In this document: positions 48,921 through 61,736 of the stretch, one piece after another
How the letters are laid out: each line of letters begins with the position of its first letter
Position numbering within the stretch: the stretch's first letter is position 1
Source of the DNA: Siderastrea siderea
Lineage: Eukaryota > Cnidaria > Anthozoa > Scleractinia > Rhizangiidae
Length of the DNA: 64,000 bases
NCBI GenBank assembly: GCA_964030785.1
Contig: OZ034970.1
Span: 39,508,377 to 39,572,376, forward strand
Direction of reading: 5' to 3'
Notes under the pieces: model-generated
What the model was told of the DNA's origin: nothing
The model's database searches: none
Seen by the model: the letters and a program-made list of their open reading frames with translations, nothing else
Made by a program: the position numbers and the translations under genes

Positions 48921-49856
48921 TTTTAAAAGTGATCTCGCGAAAAAAAAACCTCTTTGATTTACCAAGAAGACGAGAAATGACAACTCTTGTCGCTGCGAAA
49001 TGAACGAAAGTTCTTCAATGCATTTTTTTTTTACTTCAAACACAATATCACCAAAGGCCCAAGAGATTTTTTTGTCGGTTTAATGCACTACAAACTGCGT
49101 CCACAAAGAAAACATGAAATCTGGTTCGTTGTTTACATGGTTTTCAGCAAATGGTCTGAGGTTCTGAAAGGAGATTCTGTTTAAATTTTAATGGCTTTCC
49201 CGAAATTAAGCCGATAACGAGGGATTGCGGTCACAAGAAATGAAACAAAACTCCACGCAAACATAGTTGTTAGATTTTCTGGTCGAATCGTAAGTATCTT
49301 TTAGAAAAATACGCTTAAAGTAGAAATGTGGAATGATTTAAAACAAAAGCATAGAAAAATATTACCTGAAAATTTTGCAGTTATAGTAAAGTGGGTTAAA
49401 GAAAAGTAATTGGTTACTGGTGTAAATGCAACAATTTCTGCAATAAGTGATATACAATTATGTAAGTAATCAGGCGTAATCATGATCAAGGAAGTATTTA
49501 TCGGTAACTAATGTAGGGGATATACATAACAAATTAAGGAACTAATTAAGTTAGCTTAGTAAGCAAATATGTTAGCTTGAATGTAAATAATTTACAAATA
49601 ATTTTAAAGGTGATTCCATTCAACTGCATTGCGCATCCTTTCTGCAGGGAAATTGTTTGCATAATTAGCAGAACTTGGTAGGTTTTCTTTGAAACTGAGC
49701 TGTTCAGAGAAATAAATAGTCGTTTTCTCCTAAACATGAACGGTGATCCTCATAGGTCGATTACCATATATCCTATTTTAAGAAAAGTTACAAATTCTGC
49801 TTTAAATTTTGGCAACTTCAGGTGTGCATCTTGGGTCTTGTCCGAGATTCGGTTTC

Positions 49857-50140
49857 TTAAGGAATTTGACTACTAATACAAAGGTATTTTTGTATGGTTT
49901 ATGACTATGTGGAAAAAGCAGATGTTAGCAAGGGCTATCAGAATCCATAAAGGAAATTGGGGGAAACCACGCATTCTTCAGAGATAATTGAGCTTAAATT
50001 TGGATAGAAAATGCCACCATTCTTTTTATTTTAAATCTTTTTAGACTTATGGTTGCTTAATTATCTGTGAAAAATGCGTGGTTACCCACATTTTTCTTTC
50101 AAGATTTCAATAACACTTGCTAGGATCTGCCTTTAAATAA
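49857..50140. mobile_element. Element D: solo palindromic end of the TTAAGGACGGTG family
   Basis: Starts TTAAGGAATTTGACTACTAA, the inverted counterpart of the right end of element C. Both arms carry the aaaaatgcgtgg/ccacgcattct block around a short centre, so it is a hairpin made of two family ends. No coding. Confidence 0.6.
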
Positions 50141-52107
50141 AAATAATTAAAAATAAGAGTAAAAGGAAAAAGAAGATCGTAGCAAGGAAATCAGAATCTA
50201 AAAAGAAAATTGGGGATTCAGAGTTCTTGAACTCTTGATTCAGAGTTCTTTTTGAGTTAGACGGTGGGCGATTCACTGAGTTTTGTGATTCCGCCCAAAC
50301 CATACGGGTGGTGTCGCACTTATATAGCAAAACAACAATTGCTTAAAAAGGACCAATGAGAAACCAGTAACGCCATCAATCGACGGCCAATAAGAAGAAA
50401 GCATATGAATTTAATTACTAGAAGAATATGAAATGCAAAATAACTCAAAATGAAATCTGGCAACTACTGATTTCCAAAAAAGATAAAAGAAAATGTCATT
50501 GTTGTTTGTGACTATGAAACGTCCAAACCGCCCTTTATATGTGAATTAGAAGGCAGACTAGACGTTGCAGTTTTGACATTCAATTTGGTGTTTTACTGAG
50601 ACGTTTCAAGGCCCATTTTCGATTCCCCAAGCAAAAGGATCGTAGGTGATGTTGAATTTAAAATGACGTTTAAAGTTTACAAAAGTTGTAACTTGAATCT
50701 ACAGAAATGGCAATTTTTGTGAAACTAAGTACTAATACACACAAACCAAAAAGAAATGTTTGGTTGTTTTAAGGACCACAATGGCTGTTCTAGATCGAAA
50801 AGGAAGCGGGTAGAAAGTTCACTGCTTTCGCTTAAAACATACAGCGCACAGAATTAAAGCATTTCACTATTCTATTGTTTCCTTATTGTTGATAGGTTTC
50901 TTTTGGCTTAGTTTACATTTAATCATCAAATTTTCTTCCAATAAAATATACCTGAGGCAATTTGTTCAATAGTTGGCCCGATTTTAATCAACACCTAGAA
51001 ACTGTTTGTAGCGCCCGCCTTTCGGTTTGAAACGGGGTGCGAGAATGCAGTTGTGCGAGTCATCCTTCTAACAATCCAATCCGTTTGTTCAGTAGCGATG
51101 TTGTGACGACTTAAGGCTTACAATCGTCCGGGTTCAGGACTTTCAAAGACTGTAATGAACCATACTCGTAAGTGGCTTCGAGTGAAGCTAAAACTAAACC
51201 AGGTAGCGAAGCTACAAAAACACTGGGTAGCCTTTCAAAACGTTCTTGCTCGCACGAGGAGCAGTCCACTGAAAGTCCGGTGTCTAAACTAAGGCATGAC
51301 GGGATGCGTCACGCAAACAAAACGACTGTGAAGGCGTTACACTGTTCGTATTGTTCAGGTAATGTTCCCCTTCACAATGTAAGTGCACTTTGGGAAGCAA
51401 ATGTTGAAAGCGTTATCGGTCTCTGTTTTTACCGGTATGTCGGCCAAGCAAAAAATCTGGTCATATGGGGTTAGTAAGGCAGTTTAACTTTGAACATCTT
51501 TGGTTCTATTTTCTTCTTTAATATGATATTCCGTATTCATTGTTGCATCCAGTTGTTATATTCACATTTGACACATTTTGCTGGGCAACTTCAGTTGCAA
51601 AGGCTGTGCAGTAACTCTTCCTGACCTTTAAAGCCAGCAAACACTGATAACTACCGTGTGGCACTAAACTTTAGCGGGTTCTAGTTTTCGCGATTCTTGC
51701 GGTTTTTTGCAAGATCTGCAGAAAAAAAGTTAACGTAAAATTTGCTCCGCAAAAATTTACTCCATCTTTTATTAGGCCATTTCAAGTTATTATCTCTCCT
51801 ACTGAACCCATTTTAAAAATAGGTTATTTTACTCCTACAGACCTTCAGATAAAATGTCCGCCTCCGTTTACAATAGCTGTCCACCTACGAGAGGTTTATA
51901 ATAGGGATAGAATTTTACTAGAGAAATTAACGGAACAGCATTTTGGTGTACGTGTTTTCATGGGGTGAGGGGGGGGGGGGTGATCCGTAAGCTGAAGTCT
52001 ACTACGATTGTGAACACTGCTGCGTACATTGCACCATAAAGCTTATTAACTGTTGTTTACTTTTGTTAAATCTCCCAAAATCTGGCCTGTTCAGATAGTC
52101 AGGAGAG

Positions 52108-52180
52108 GCGCAAAGAAATAAAGGAGAGGATACTAAGGGGAAGGGGTAAGGGTTCCCGCTCACACCTACAGAACGCCAGG
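52108..52180. repeat. Dispersed repeat, inverted copy of 5,643-5,717
   Basis: Shares gcgcaaagaaataaaggag and gggttcccgctcacacct with the reverse complement of the left copy. Confidence 0.6.
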
Positions 52181-52775
52181 CGTCTAACTCCAGCTTGTAA
52201 GGTTCGATAAAACAAAATTTCTCTTGTTCAGTTAGGAGTCAGAACGAGAAGGATAAGATCAAGGTTAATCGCTTAAGGTGGCTCGCCTGGATATTGTGAT
52301 ATTGTATTAAAGACCACACTGCCCATTTGAACTGCAATGCCCCTTCACTTTGAGAGCTCGATGGACTAGCGACTCAACACATTTACTAGCTCCAAAAAAA
52401 GTTAGTTTGATTGACTTCGGTGCTACCATAGCAACACGATGATGACGTCATACATTTATATCTTCCAGTTTTCTCGACGTCTAGACCTAAACTTTTGAAA
52501 CGATCTCATGCCCCTTATACGCCACACGGATGCATTCCTGACTGGGAAGAAACTCTATGGGAGCTTTTTCTAAAAAATTCAGGTTAAATATTTTCTTTTA
52601 AAAAAACATTAAAGGTCCATCTTTCCATTCGTTAACTCCTCAAGACTAATGTTTTCCGTACGAAATGAAACGACGGTTTTACCATGAGTTATTGCTGTAG
52701 CATACAATTTCTTTCCAGGCGAGTTTCGCGTTATTTCCTTCTTTCGATTTTCTCTGATGTTGCAATAGGTACTTT

Positions 52776-55130
52776 CAGGAGCCATAATCGGGGATGGAGA
52801 CCGTAACTAAATACCATTTTTAGTAGTGGCGTTTGCCCCATCGACAAAGACAAATGTGCTATTTTTAGAAAAATTGCGCCATCACGCGTTACACGCGCGC
52901 GTATATGTTGCGAGGACTCAGCGCAAAGAAAAACAAACAAAATGGCGTCGGAAATTACCTTCGTTGGAGATGAAGAAATTCAGTTTCTGTCATCGGTGTC
53001 ACTTCCAAATTTGACGCAAGACCTCGGGGAGAGCTTTCCAGATAGTGACTCTGAATATGAGGATTATACAAGTGATTCTGATGATGGCAGTGAGAATATT
53101 CTAGACAAATCCGGTGTCGAAGTTGCGTCGGACATGTCGGACGAGGATTTCCCCGTTAGACGGAGGAAACGTTTTGCGGGCAAAAAAAGCGTCGAACTAC
53201 GAAAAAACAGTTGAAGGCGAATCAGGCAGGAAAACGGAAAAGACATCCCGAAAATATATTTCCTCTGAGGACGTACAGAGATTGAAGGGCAGCCGCAAAG
53301 ACTGTTAAATGAATGCCCAAGCACGGCGCGAAGAAAAGTTACGCAGTGATAGATCATTTTCACTTTTTCCACTGCAAAAGAAAATAGTGGCACAAATTCA
53401 AACCATCGAATCGGGAAAGAAGACGTTTGCCAAGGTTTCTCAGCTTATGTTTTCTGAAATAATGTCCACCTTTACCGAAGTGGCCGAAATGGACCAAAAC
53501 GAAGAAAAAAAAGCAAAAACCGCGCTTTATTTTCAATCAAATGCTCTCGCGGTGCGTTATCAATCGTCGACAAAATAGAGAACTGGAAAAACACCAAGAA
53601 AAAACTTCTTCCGTCAATGAGAAGGAGAAAGCTGAAGTGAAACTTCATGCTCCCCTAGTACTGAATATTACTTACTGAGCAATTTACGAACCTAGAATGG
53701 ATACATAGCCCAGTGGCACGTGGCAAGGGTTTCAGCGACAGAGTGAGCTTAAAGTATTTTTCTCCGCCAGCAACCCTGGGAAGAAAAATCACTTTGTATT
53801 GAAGTTAAATTAAGGGAAAATTATAACTGAACGTCACTGAGACACAAATCTACGGTGTTTCAGAGTGCTTGACTTCTTGGGACGAAAGGAAACTGTAGAA
53901 ATAGAAATTTATAAGTTTATTTAAGTATTTAGCTCTGTGTTTACAATTTCTTTCATCGTCAGGTCGATCCCTTGTTTTTAAAATTTCACAGACAGTAGGT
54001 TTTTACGGGAGGCTTTGACTCCGAAATATCGAGTCAAGACAAAATAAAGCATTTAATACAAATTTTTGTGGCGAGTCGGTACAAAAATCATGCGGCAGTC
54101 TGAACAACAAGCATTGAACAAATTCAGTGCCAGAAAGGGCGACATTTTTTTGGCTATACCATGCAAAATTGACACTGATTTACCTGTACTCGATGTAGCT
54201 CTCTCTTTGTTCCAGCAGCTCCAAATGTCCAGATACAAATCGGATGCCATGTAAAGTTACGTTGAATCGCTTTCACAGTTGTTTGAAAGATGCTTTTATC
54301 ATTCCGTCCGCGGGCTCTAAACTGAGAACATCTGCGTTTTGTGGTTTGCGCTTAAAAAAGTAAGATGGTGAATTCTAATGTTCCTCCCTTCCGTAGTCTT
54401 GTTTCAGTGAGCTGCATAGAAATTATCGTTCAAGTTAAAATAGTAATTCTCTCTTCAGTTCGACCAAACAAACACATGCTGGCTCCGTTGTCAGCGTTGT
54501 GCGAACGGAGCGATATTACAAACTCGTTCATTTGAACTCCCGCAGCTACATGTATAAAGGTGAGATCGTACAGCTTCAACCCGCTTTGAACCATGATTAC
54601 AACAATTTTTCAGGAAAATCAAACACGTACCACATTTCAGAGCCCATAATTGGAAGATTTTTTCCAAACCTTGTACTTGTACATTCACTTCGGAGCATTT
54701 TCATTGATTCATTCTGGTCCGCAAAGAAACGCTGTAACACTTCGCAAGGTTTTCGCGCCTCTTTCGGTCAGTGATGTGATAGCAATCGATTCTTGTTCCC
54801 TTTATATCTTGGAGTTTCTCTCTCTTTTTTTCTCTTTCTTAATTTTATAGCAATCACTGATTGCCTTTTTAATAATTAAAACAATTATTCTACTTGGGCT
54901 TGCTGGATATCAAATAATTATAACCATTTTGGCGCTACGCGCCTTGTTGCCGAGTTATCTATCATATCCAGCGCGCCCTCGTTGTACGCTTGCGTGTACC
55001 CACGCGCGTTTATGACGTTGAGGGTGGCGCAATTTTCTCTAAAATAGCACATTTGTCTTTTTCGATGGGGCCGCGCCGGGGTCCACGCGTACCCCGCGCT
55101 TACGGTCTCCGTCCCCGATTATAGCTCCTG
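52776..55130. mobile_element. 2.36-kb DNA transposon with long TIRs and acidic ORF
   Basis: Ends CAGGAGCCATAATCGGGGA and its complement (TCCCCGATTATAGCTCCTG) begin TIRs of about 130-150 bp that also share the block around acaaatgtgctattttt and aaaattgcgcca. GTACTTT flanks it on both sides (52,769-52,775 and 55,131-55,137). The CAGG ends and 7-8-bp duplication are hAT-like, but no hAT transposase was seen. Solo copies of the same end occur near 56,745-56,830 and 59,447-59,533. Confidence 0.78.
52942..53214 (+). CDS. Acidic ORF inside the 2.36-kb transposon, unknown function
   Basis: 91 aa from an ATG in good context (AAAATGG): MASEITFVGDEEIQFLSSVSL, then an Asp/Ser/Glu-rich stretch (DSDSEYEDYTSDSDDG) and a basic end VRRRKRFAGKK. 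It lies just inside the left TIR, where a transposon promoter would be. A second open frame at 53,309-53,578 (LFPLQKKIVAQIQTIESGKKTFAKVSQL) follows in another frame and may be a spliced or frameshifted continuation. No known transposase motif was recognised. Possibly the remnant of a transposon accessory protein. Confidence 0.35.
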   Translation: MASEITFVGDEEIQFLSSVSLPNLTQDLGESFPDSDSEYEDYTSDSDDGSENILDKSGVEVASDMSDEDFPVRRRKRFAGKKSVELRKNS

Positions 55131-56059
55131 GTACTTTAAAATATCCTTCATATTTTATTACAGGTAGTAGCACCTTCGTTTACAAGTAACAAAGCTATAA
55201 TGCCAAACAGAGCTGTAATGCCAAAAATGGTGGATGAATTTTTTTCTCAACCTTTATATCTTAAGTTTAAGGTGCAGTATGCATGTAATTTTCATTAAAT
55301 GTTGTTAAATAAACTTGAACTTGAATTTGAACTTGAACTTGAACTTGTGTGCTACTCTTTCTCTACAAAGAGTGCATTGAAACGTTTCAAGGGATGGAGA
55401 TAAAGCCAAAAATATAACAAACGTTTGCTGAATCCTCCACGAAAGAATTAGTCCGTAATTAATATTTGTTTACAGCTACTTTCTTTTAAAAATTTCTATT
55501 CTGTCTGTATTCAGAAGGGGTTGACATATTATGCTGGCATAATTTCGAGCATAATAATATAGGTGGAGCGTCGAGCATAATGCTTGCATAATAGTGACAT
55601 TTTGCAACATAACAATCATGTTTTAAATATTATCCGTTTATTGAATTCAAAACTGTAAAATATCAAGCTATTTTAATGTTCTACGAGGTTTTTGCTAATA
55701 TCTAACACTGTAGGCTTGTTCTCAGTAAATCCTCTAGAAACCGAGAGTTTGAGAAATCAGGACTCTACTGTATGTTATTACAACGCTGGTTTCTTCGTCT
55801 CACCTTCCCTAATATCCCCACCCCCCACCCCCTTACCTAGGAATCGCTCAATCAGATAAAATTGATCGTGAATTATGCAGTTCTCTTTATTCAGACTTCT
55901 TGTAAAACATCTAAACACAAAAAAATATATTCCCATAGAAAAACAAATTGTCTCTATCCATCATCATAAAACGGAAACTTCGAAAACTACAAAAGACTAC
56001 TCACTTTGAGTACACAGTTGTCTGCCACATCAGGAGTACTAGTGCCTCTAAACATGTCA

Positions 56060-56440
56060 GGAGTTGGTTTAGATACTGCTTCCAGCACTTTTCATCGAGT
56101 GTTAATTACCTTCCCAGTCTTAACACAACATACTGTGACTACCGACGTTTTCTTCATTGTATTATACTTGGGATAGGCTATTTTAACTGACGATTCCTTT
56201 GAATCATAGGTCACGAGAGGCAAAAGTTTGAGCGGCTTCGTTAGAGACGATATCAGGTTATCATGTGCAGTGTGGTTTCGATAGAGTAGCACTTCCAACA
56301 CTTTACGTCGAGTGTTAATCACCTTCCCGATGTTAACAATTCAAACTGTTACTGCTGGCGTTTTCTTCATTATATTTTACGCATCATAGGCTATTTAAAT
56401 TGTTGATTTCACTGAATCAGGAGTCACGAGAAGCAAAAGT
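56060..56440 (+). repeat. Degenerate internal tandem repeat (~225-bp period) in unit 1
   Basis: The phrase tcgagtgttaat.accttccc...cgttttcttcatt..att recurs once with about 20% difference; the same arrangement is seen in unit 2 near 58,759-59,140. Confidence 0.6.
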
Positions 56441-57174
56441 TCTGAAAATTGCGACATACTCGCCATGACGTTACGCGAAGCTGCCTGGAAAATGCCATCA
56501 AAACTGTACTAAACATTTCTGTTTTGCCAATATATCGGCTAAAATAGATGATCCAGTAACTTTGTTACATCTCTGGTATTCAAGATAAGTAATTGCGTGT
56601 CAGTGGTGGTCACAAGAGAGGAAAAACCATAAACACCCGAGCGTCCATCTTGCAACTCGCTGAGCGAGCTGCTCGGAGATTTTTCCAACCGGATGTGACG
56701 TCAATTTTCGGTGGATCATCAGGTCACGAAAATTGGCGAAGTCTGCTTCCCCCCCCTGGTCTTTTTCGATGGGTGCCGCGTGGACCCCGCGCTGACGGTC
56801 TCCGTCCCCGATTATGGCTCCTGGTACTTCAAAATATCCTTCATATTTTATTACAGGTAGTAGCACCTTTGTTTACAAGTAACAAAGCTATAATGCCAAA
56901 CAGAGCTGTAATGCCAAAAATGGTGGATGAATTTTTTCAGTATGCATGTAATTTTCATTAAATGTTGTTAAATAAACTTGAACTTGAACTTGAATTTGAA
57001 CTTGAACTTGTGTGCTACTCTTTCTCTACAAAGAGTGCATTGAAACGTTTCAAGGGATGGAGATAAAGCCAAAAATATAACAAACGTTTGCTGAATCCTT
57101 CAAGAAAGAATTAGTCCGTAATATTTGTTTACAGCTACTTTCTTTTAAAAATTTCTATTCTATCTGTATTCAGA

Positions 57175-57599
57175 AGGGGTTGACACATTATGCTGGCATA
57201 ATTTCGAGCATAATACTATAGGTGGAGCGTCGAGCATAATGCTGGCATAATAGTGTCATTTTGCAACATAACAATCATGATTTAAATATTATCCGTTTAT
57301 TGAATTCAAAACTGCAAAATATCAAGCTATTTTAATGTTCTACGAGGTTTTTGTTAATATCTAACACTGTAGGCTTGTTCCCAGTAAATCCTCTAGCAGT
57401 TTTAGGCCTAGTTTACTCTCATTATGCCAGGCTCTTAATTTTTTTCCGGGAGGGGGTGCGTGAGAGAGGGGCATAATGATAAGCATAATAGCCACAGCTG
57501 AGCATAATTTGGAGCTTAATAGTCCATTTTTTTTTGGGGGGGGGCGGTAGTACCGAAAAGCATAATACTTGATTTTAGGAGAGTAATGTGTCAACCCCT
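57175..57599. mobile_element. MITE with AGGGGTTGACACATTA ends (unit 1)
   Basis: Inverted ends AGGGGTTGACACATTA and TAATGTGTCAACCCCT about 425 bp apart; rich in gcataat words. No ORF. An incomplete copy begins near 55,515. Confidence 0.8.
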
Positions 57600-58303
57600 A
57601 GATTATTCAGCGTATTGATATGAGCCATTGCTGGAACACACGTTATAATTTTGGTCTTTGTACGGTGTCAGCTGTCGGTAACGCTTCTCGGATTTTCGGA
57701 AAATAGATACAACTGACAAAGTCGAAATTTTTTAAAGTAGACAACACGGTTACAGTTTATGGGTCATTTCAAACTCCATGATAAGGAAACTAATACCAGC
57801 TGTCTTACCAAAAATTTTTGCTTAATTGGTAAAATGTTTTGCCATTATGCAAGACAAACAACCACGAAAGTTTTGGCGCAGCGATATGCAAATATGTGGA
57901 ATAAGGACAAAACAGAAAATTCAGAAAGATGTCAGCTGAAAACAAATAAAACGGCAATGACGCTTTTATGGATAAATGTAAAAGCACCTTATATTTTTCA
58001 CTCCATTTCGTATGTGCTTGAGGTTATTAATGGAAACCAAATTGTACATGAACTTCAGATTAAATGGTGAAGAAAAAAAACCATCGACTTTTTTTCGTTT
58101 CAGCTCCTTTAACAAATCGTTTACTACTTGCAGTAAAATGGTCATATTCGCGTCATGAAAGAAAATCGAATGCAGGAAATTCGGTGAAACGCCTTCTTGG
58201 AAAGTAGTCAGTCCTACGCTATAGTTATTAAAAGGGCAAGATAGCTAGATAATCCCACAATTATCCCGACAATTTGTATTGGTTAATCCCAATCTTGAAC
58301 ATA

Positions 58304-58469
58304 CAGTGCAATCCCGGTTTTTTGAACCTCCTGGGGAATTCGAATTATCGGGGAGTTCGAAAAATTGAGGGCTAAATTAAAGTGTTTGACTGGGGAACGG
58401 AAGCCAGTTTTGGTTCGAATTATCGGGAGTTTTCAGAAACCGAGAGTTTGAGAAATCAGGATTCTACTG
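58304..58469. mobile_element. pogo/Tigger-like MITE, 166 bp, TA duplication
   Basis: Ends CAGTGCAATCCCGG and (inverted) CAGTAGAATCCTGA, each next to TA, as in Tc1/mariner-pogo elements. The inside contains ttcgaattatcggg repeated. It straddles the boundary between duplicated units 1 and 2. Confidence 0.72.
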
Positions 58470-59876
58470 TATGTTATTACAACGCTGGTTTCTTCGTCTC
58501 ACCTTCCCTAATATCCCCACCCCCCACCCCCTTACCTAGGAATCGCTCAATCAGATAAAATTGATCGTGAATTATGCAGTTCTCTTTATTCAGACTTCTT
58601 GTAAAACATCTAAACACAAAAAAATATATTCCCGTAGAAAAACAAATTGTCTCTATCCATCATCATAAAACGGAAACTTCGAATACCACAAAAGACTACT
58701 CACTTTGAGTACACAGTTGTCTGCCACATCAGGAGTACTAGTGCCTCTAAACATGTCAGGAGTTGGTTTAGATACTGCTTCCAGCACTTTTCATCGAGTG
58801 TTAATTACCTTCCCAGTCTTAACACAACATACTGTGACTACCGACGTTTTCTTCATTTTATTATACTTTGGATAGGCTATTTTAATTGACGATTCCTTTG
58901 AATCATAGGTCACGAGAGGCAAAAGTTTGAGCGGCTTCGTTAGAGACGATATCAGGTTATCATGTGCAGTGTGGTTTCGATAGAGTAGCACTTCCAACAC
59001 TTTACGTCGAGTGTTAATCACCTTCCCGATGTTAACAATTCAAACTGTTACTGCTGGCGTTTTCTTCATTATATTTTACGCATCATAGGCTATTTAAATT
59101 GTTGATTTCACTGAATCAGGAGTCACGAGAAGCAAAACCTGTTCTGAAAATTGCGACATACTCGCCATGACATTACGCGAAGCTGCCTGGAAAATGCCAT
59201 CAAAACTGTACTAAACATTTCTGTTTTGCCAATATATCGGCTAAAATAGATGATCCAATAACTTTGTTACATCTCTGGTATTCAAGATAAGTAATTGCGT
59301 GTCAGTGGTGGTCACAAGAGAGGAAAAACCATAAACACCCGAGCGTCCATCTTGCAACTCGCTGAGCGAGCTGCTCGGAGATTTTTCCAACCGGATGTGA
59401 CGTCAATTTTCGGTGGATCATCAGGTCACGAAAATTGGCGAAGTCTGCTTCCCCCCCCTGGTCTTTTTCGATGGGTGCCGCGTGGACCCCGCGCTGACGG
59501 TCTCCGTCCCCGATTATGGCTCCTGGTACTTCAAAATATCCTTCATATTTTATTACAGGTAGTAGCACCTTTGTTTACAAGTAACAAAGCTATAATGCCA
59601 AACAGAGCTGTAATGCCAAAAATGGTGGATGAATTTTTTCAGTATACATGTAATTTTCATTAAATGTTGTTAAATAAACTTGAACTTGAACTTGAATTTG
59701 AACTTGAACTTGTGTGCTACTCTTTCTCTACAAAGAGTGCATTGAAACGTTTCAAGGGATGGATATAAAGCCAAAAATATATCAAACGTTTGCTGAATCC
59801 TCCACGAAAGAATTAGTCCGTAATATTTGTTTACAGCTACTTTCTTTTAAAAATTTCTATTCTATCTGTATTCAGA

Positions 59877-60302
59877 AGGGGTTGACACATTATGCTGGCA
59901 TAATTTCGAGCATAATACTATAGGTGGAGCATCGAGCATAATGCTGGCATAATAGTGACATTTTGCAACATAACAATCATGTTTTAAATATTATCCGTTT
60001 ATTGAATTCAAAACTGCAAAATATCAAGCTATTTTAATGTTCTACGAGGTTTTTGTTAATATCTAACACTGTAGGCTTGTTCCCAGTAAATCCTCTAGTA
60101 GGTTTAGGCCTAGTTTACTCTCATTATGCCAGGCTCTTAATTTTTTTCCGGGAGGGGGTGCGTGAGAGAGGGGCATAATGATAAGCATAATAGCCACAGC
60201 TGAGCATAATTTGGAGCTTAATAGTCCATTTTTTTTTGGGGGGGGGGGGGTAGTACCGAAAAGCATAATACTTGATTTTAGGAGAGTAATGTGTCAACCC
60301 CT
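59877..60302. mobile_element. MITE with AGGGGTTGACACATTA ends (unit 2)
   Basis: Copy of the unit 1 MITE in the duplicated segment; it differs mainly in the length of a G-run. Confidence 0.8.
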
Positions 60303-60930
60303 AGATTATTCAGCGTATTGATATGAGCCATTGCTGGAACACACGTTATATTTTTGGTCTTTGTACGGTGTCAGCTGTAGTTAACGCTTCTCGGATTTTC
60401 GGAAAATAGATACAACTGACAAAGTCGAAATTTTTTAAAGTAGACAACAGGGTTACAGTTTATGGGTCATTTCAAACTCCATGATAAGGAAACTAATACC
60501 AGCTGTCTTACCAAAAATTTTTGCTTAATTGGTAAAATGTTTTGCCATTATGCAAGACAAATAACCACGAAAGTTTTGGCGCAGCGATATGCAAATATGT
60601 GGAATAAAGACAAAACAGAAAATTCAGAAAGATGTCAGCTGAAAACAAATAAAACGGCAATGACGCTTTTATGGATAAATGTAAAAGCACCTTATATTTT
60701 TCACTCCATTCCGTATGTGCTTGAGGTTTATTAAAGGAAACCAAATTGTACATGAACTTCAGATTAAATGGTGAAGAAAAAAAACCATCGACTTTTTTTC
60801 GTTTCAGCTCCTTTAACTAATCGTTTACTACTTGCAGTAAAATGGTCATATTCGCGTCATGAAAGAAAATCGAATGCAGGAAATTCGGTGAAACGCCTTC
60901 TTGGAAAGTAGTCAGTCCTACGCTATAGTT

Positions 60931-61736
60931 ATAATGGTTTGCTAGTTCGTCTAGAAAACACTGGCGTTGACGAAGTAAGCAAATAAAAAAAAAATAATAA
61001 GAATCTTCATTTTTTCAAGGTAAATATTCAAGCAGGAGGCCATGCCCTGGAGCCTCTATCCCCCATGTTAAATTGAACAAAACTGAATGCAAGGCTGGCA
61101 CTACGGCAAAGGGCTGATTTATTTAAGGCCTTAGTACCTCGCGATTCTACCTCTTCCGGACCTTCAGTAGACCTTCAGTGGACCTTCAGTAAAATGATAG
61201 GATCGAAGTTGCACATATATGTGCAATTTGTGCGGACCTATTTTTCGAGCTGCCATCTTGGATTGCTAGCAAGCAAGCAACTGCAAAGCGACCATTTGCT
61301 GGGGGGGGGGGGGGGGTCTCTCTTTCCCGCCCCCGACCCGCCCTCTTTCACTCCTTTCGTAACTTGCCAATCCAAAATGGCGCACACATGAATCCTGGCG
61401 TTAAGTTGATGATCTCCTCCCTCCCAGTCTTCCCTCGCGCCGACTTTAGCGCTGCGCGCCGCTTTTCGCTTCTCTCCACAATCTAAATGCATGGGCCGGA
61501 ACAAGCTAAGGTTCGCCCACCAAATGTACTCTTCTATTGACATTTTAGCCCATAAGATTTGGGTGCAGATAAATTTCTTCCCAAATATGAAAATTAAGTC
61601 GTATTCGGATTACATGTAAGGAGGCGCACACGACTGTAACTTACAGTAGACTTAGTAGAGTGTTACTTCAACCGACCCTCGCTTAGTCTGCTACGCAGCC
61701 GTTTTTAGTGGCTTCACACAACGTGACGCCACTAAA
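60931..61736. other. Non-coding stretch with short repeats
   Basis: Contains accttcagtagaccttcagtg-type 12-bp tandem repeats near 61,158-61,192, a G-run at about 61,301-61,316 and the outer MITE arm near 61,672-61,712. No gene. Confidence 0.5.
61134..61170 (+). repeat. 37-bp direct repeat, left copy
   Basis: gtacctcgcgattctacc... identical to 62,592-62,628. Confidence 0.9.

Larger units (their letters stand above)
48921..52775. other. Upstream of the Nav start: presumed 5' UTR/promoter and intergenic DNA
   Basis: Directly right of the Nav ATG should lie its 5' leader and promoter, but no TATA box or other element can be singled out. Holds element D (49,857-50,140), a G-run at about 51,966 and the inverted partner of the 5.64-kb repeat at 52,108-52,180. 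A 100-codon open frame at 51,172-51,474 has no recognisable domain and is not called. Confidence 0.4.
55139..60930 (+). repeat. Tandem duplication: one partial and two full ~2.7-kb units
   Basis: Unit 1 (about 55,735-58,434) and unit 2 (about 58,435-60,930) are near-identical with an offset of about 2,700 bp; the block 55,139-55,734 repeats the 3' third of the unit a third time. Each full unit contains a solo transposon end, a tail of tgaactt repeats, and a 425-bp MITE. Unit 2 lacks the last ~200 bp. Open frames conserved in both units have no domain and follow from the recent duplication. Confidence 0.88.

Noticed and set aside
551..48920. Calcium channel (Cav) or NALCN identity for the host gene
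   Set aside because: Filter Asp/Glu in TMDFWEN and LCGEW, the ICGNSS turret and GLKAMV linker are Nav features.
51172..51474. 100-codon ORF MASSEAKTKPG...
   Set aside because: Starts at a non-ATG codon, no recognisable domain, no splice or promoter support.
56593..56961. 122-codon ORF repeated at 59,295-59,663
   Set aside because: Conserved only because the locus is a recent tandem duplication; it crosses a transposon end and has no domain.
57759..58070. 103-codon ORF with a copy at 60,462-60,734
   Set aside because: The copy is shortened by a frame change and the peptide has no similarity that I recognise; duplicated non-coding DNA is more likely.
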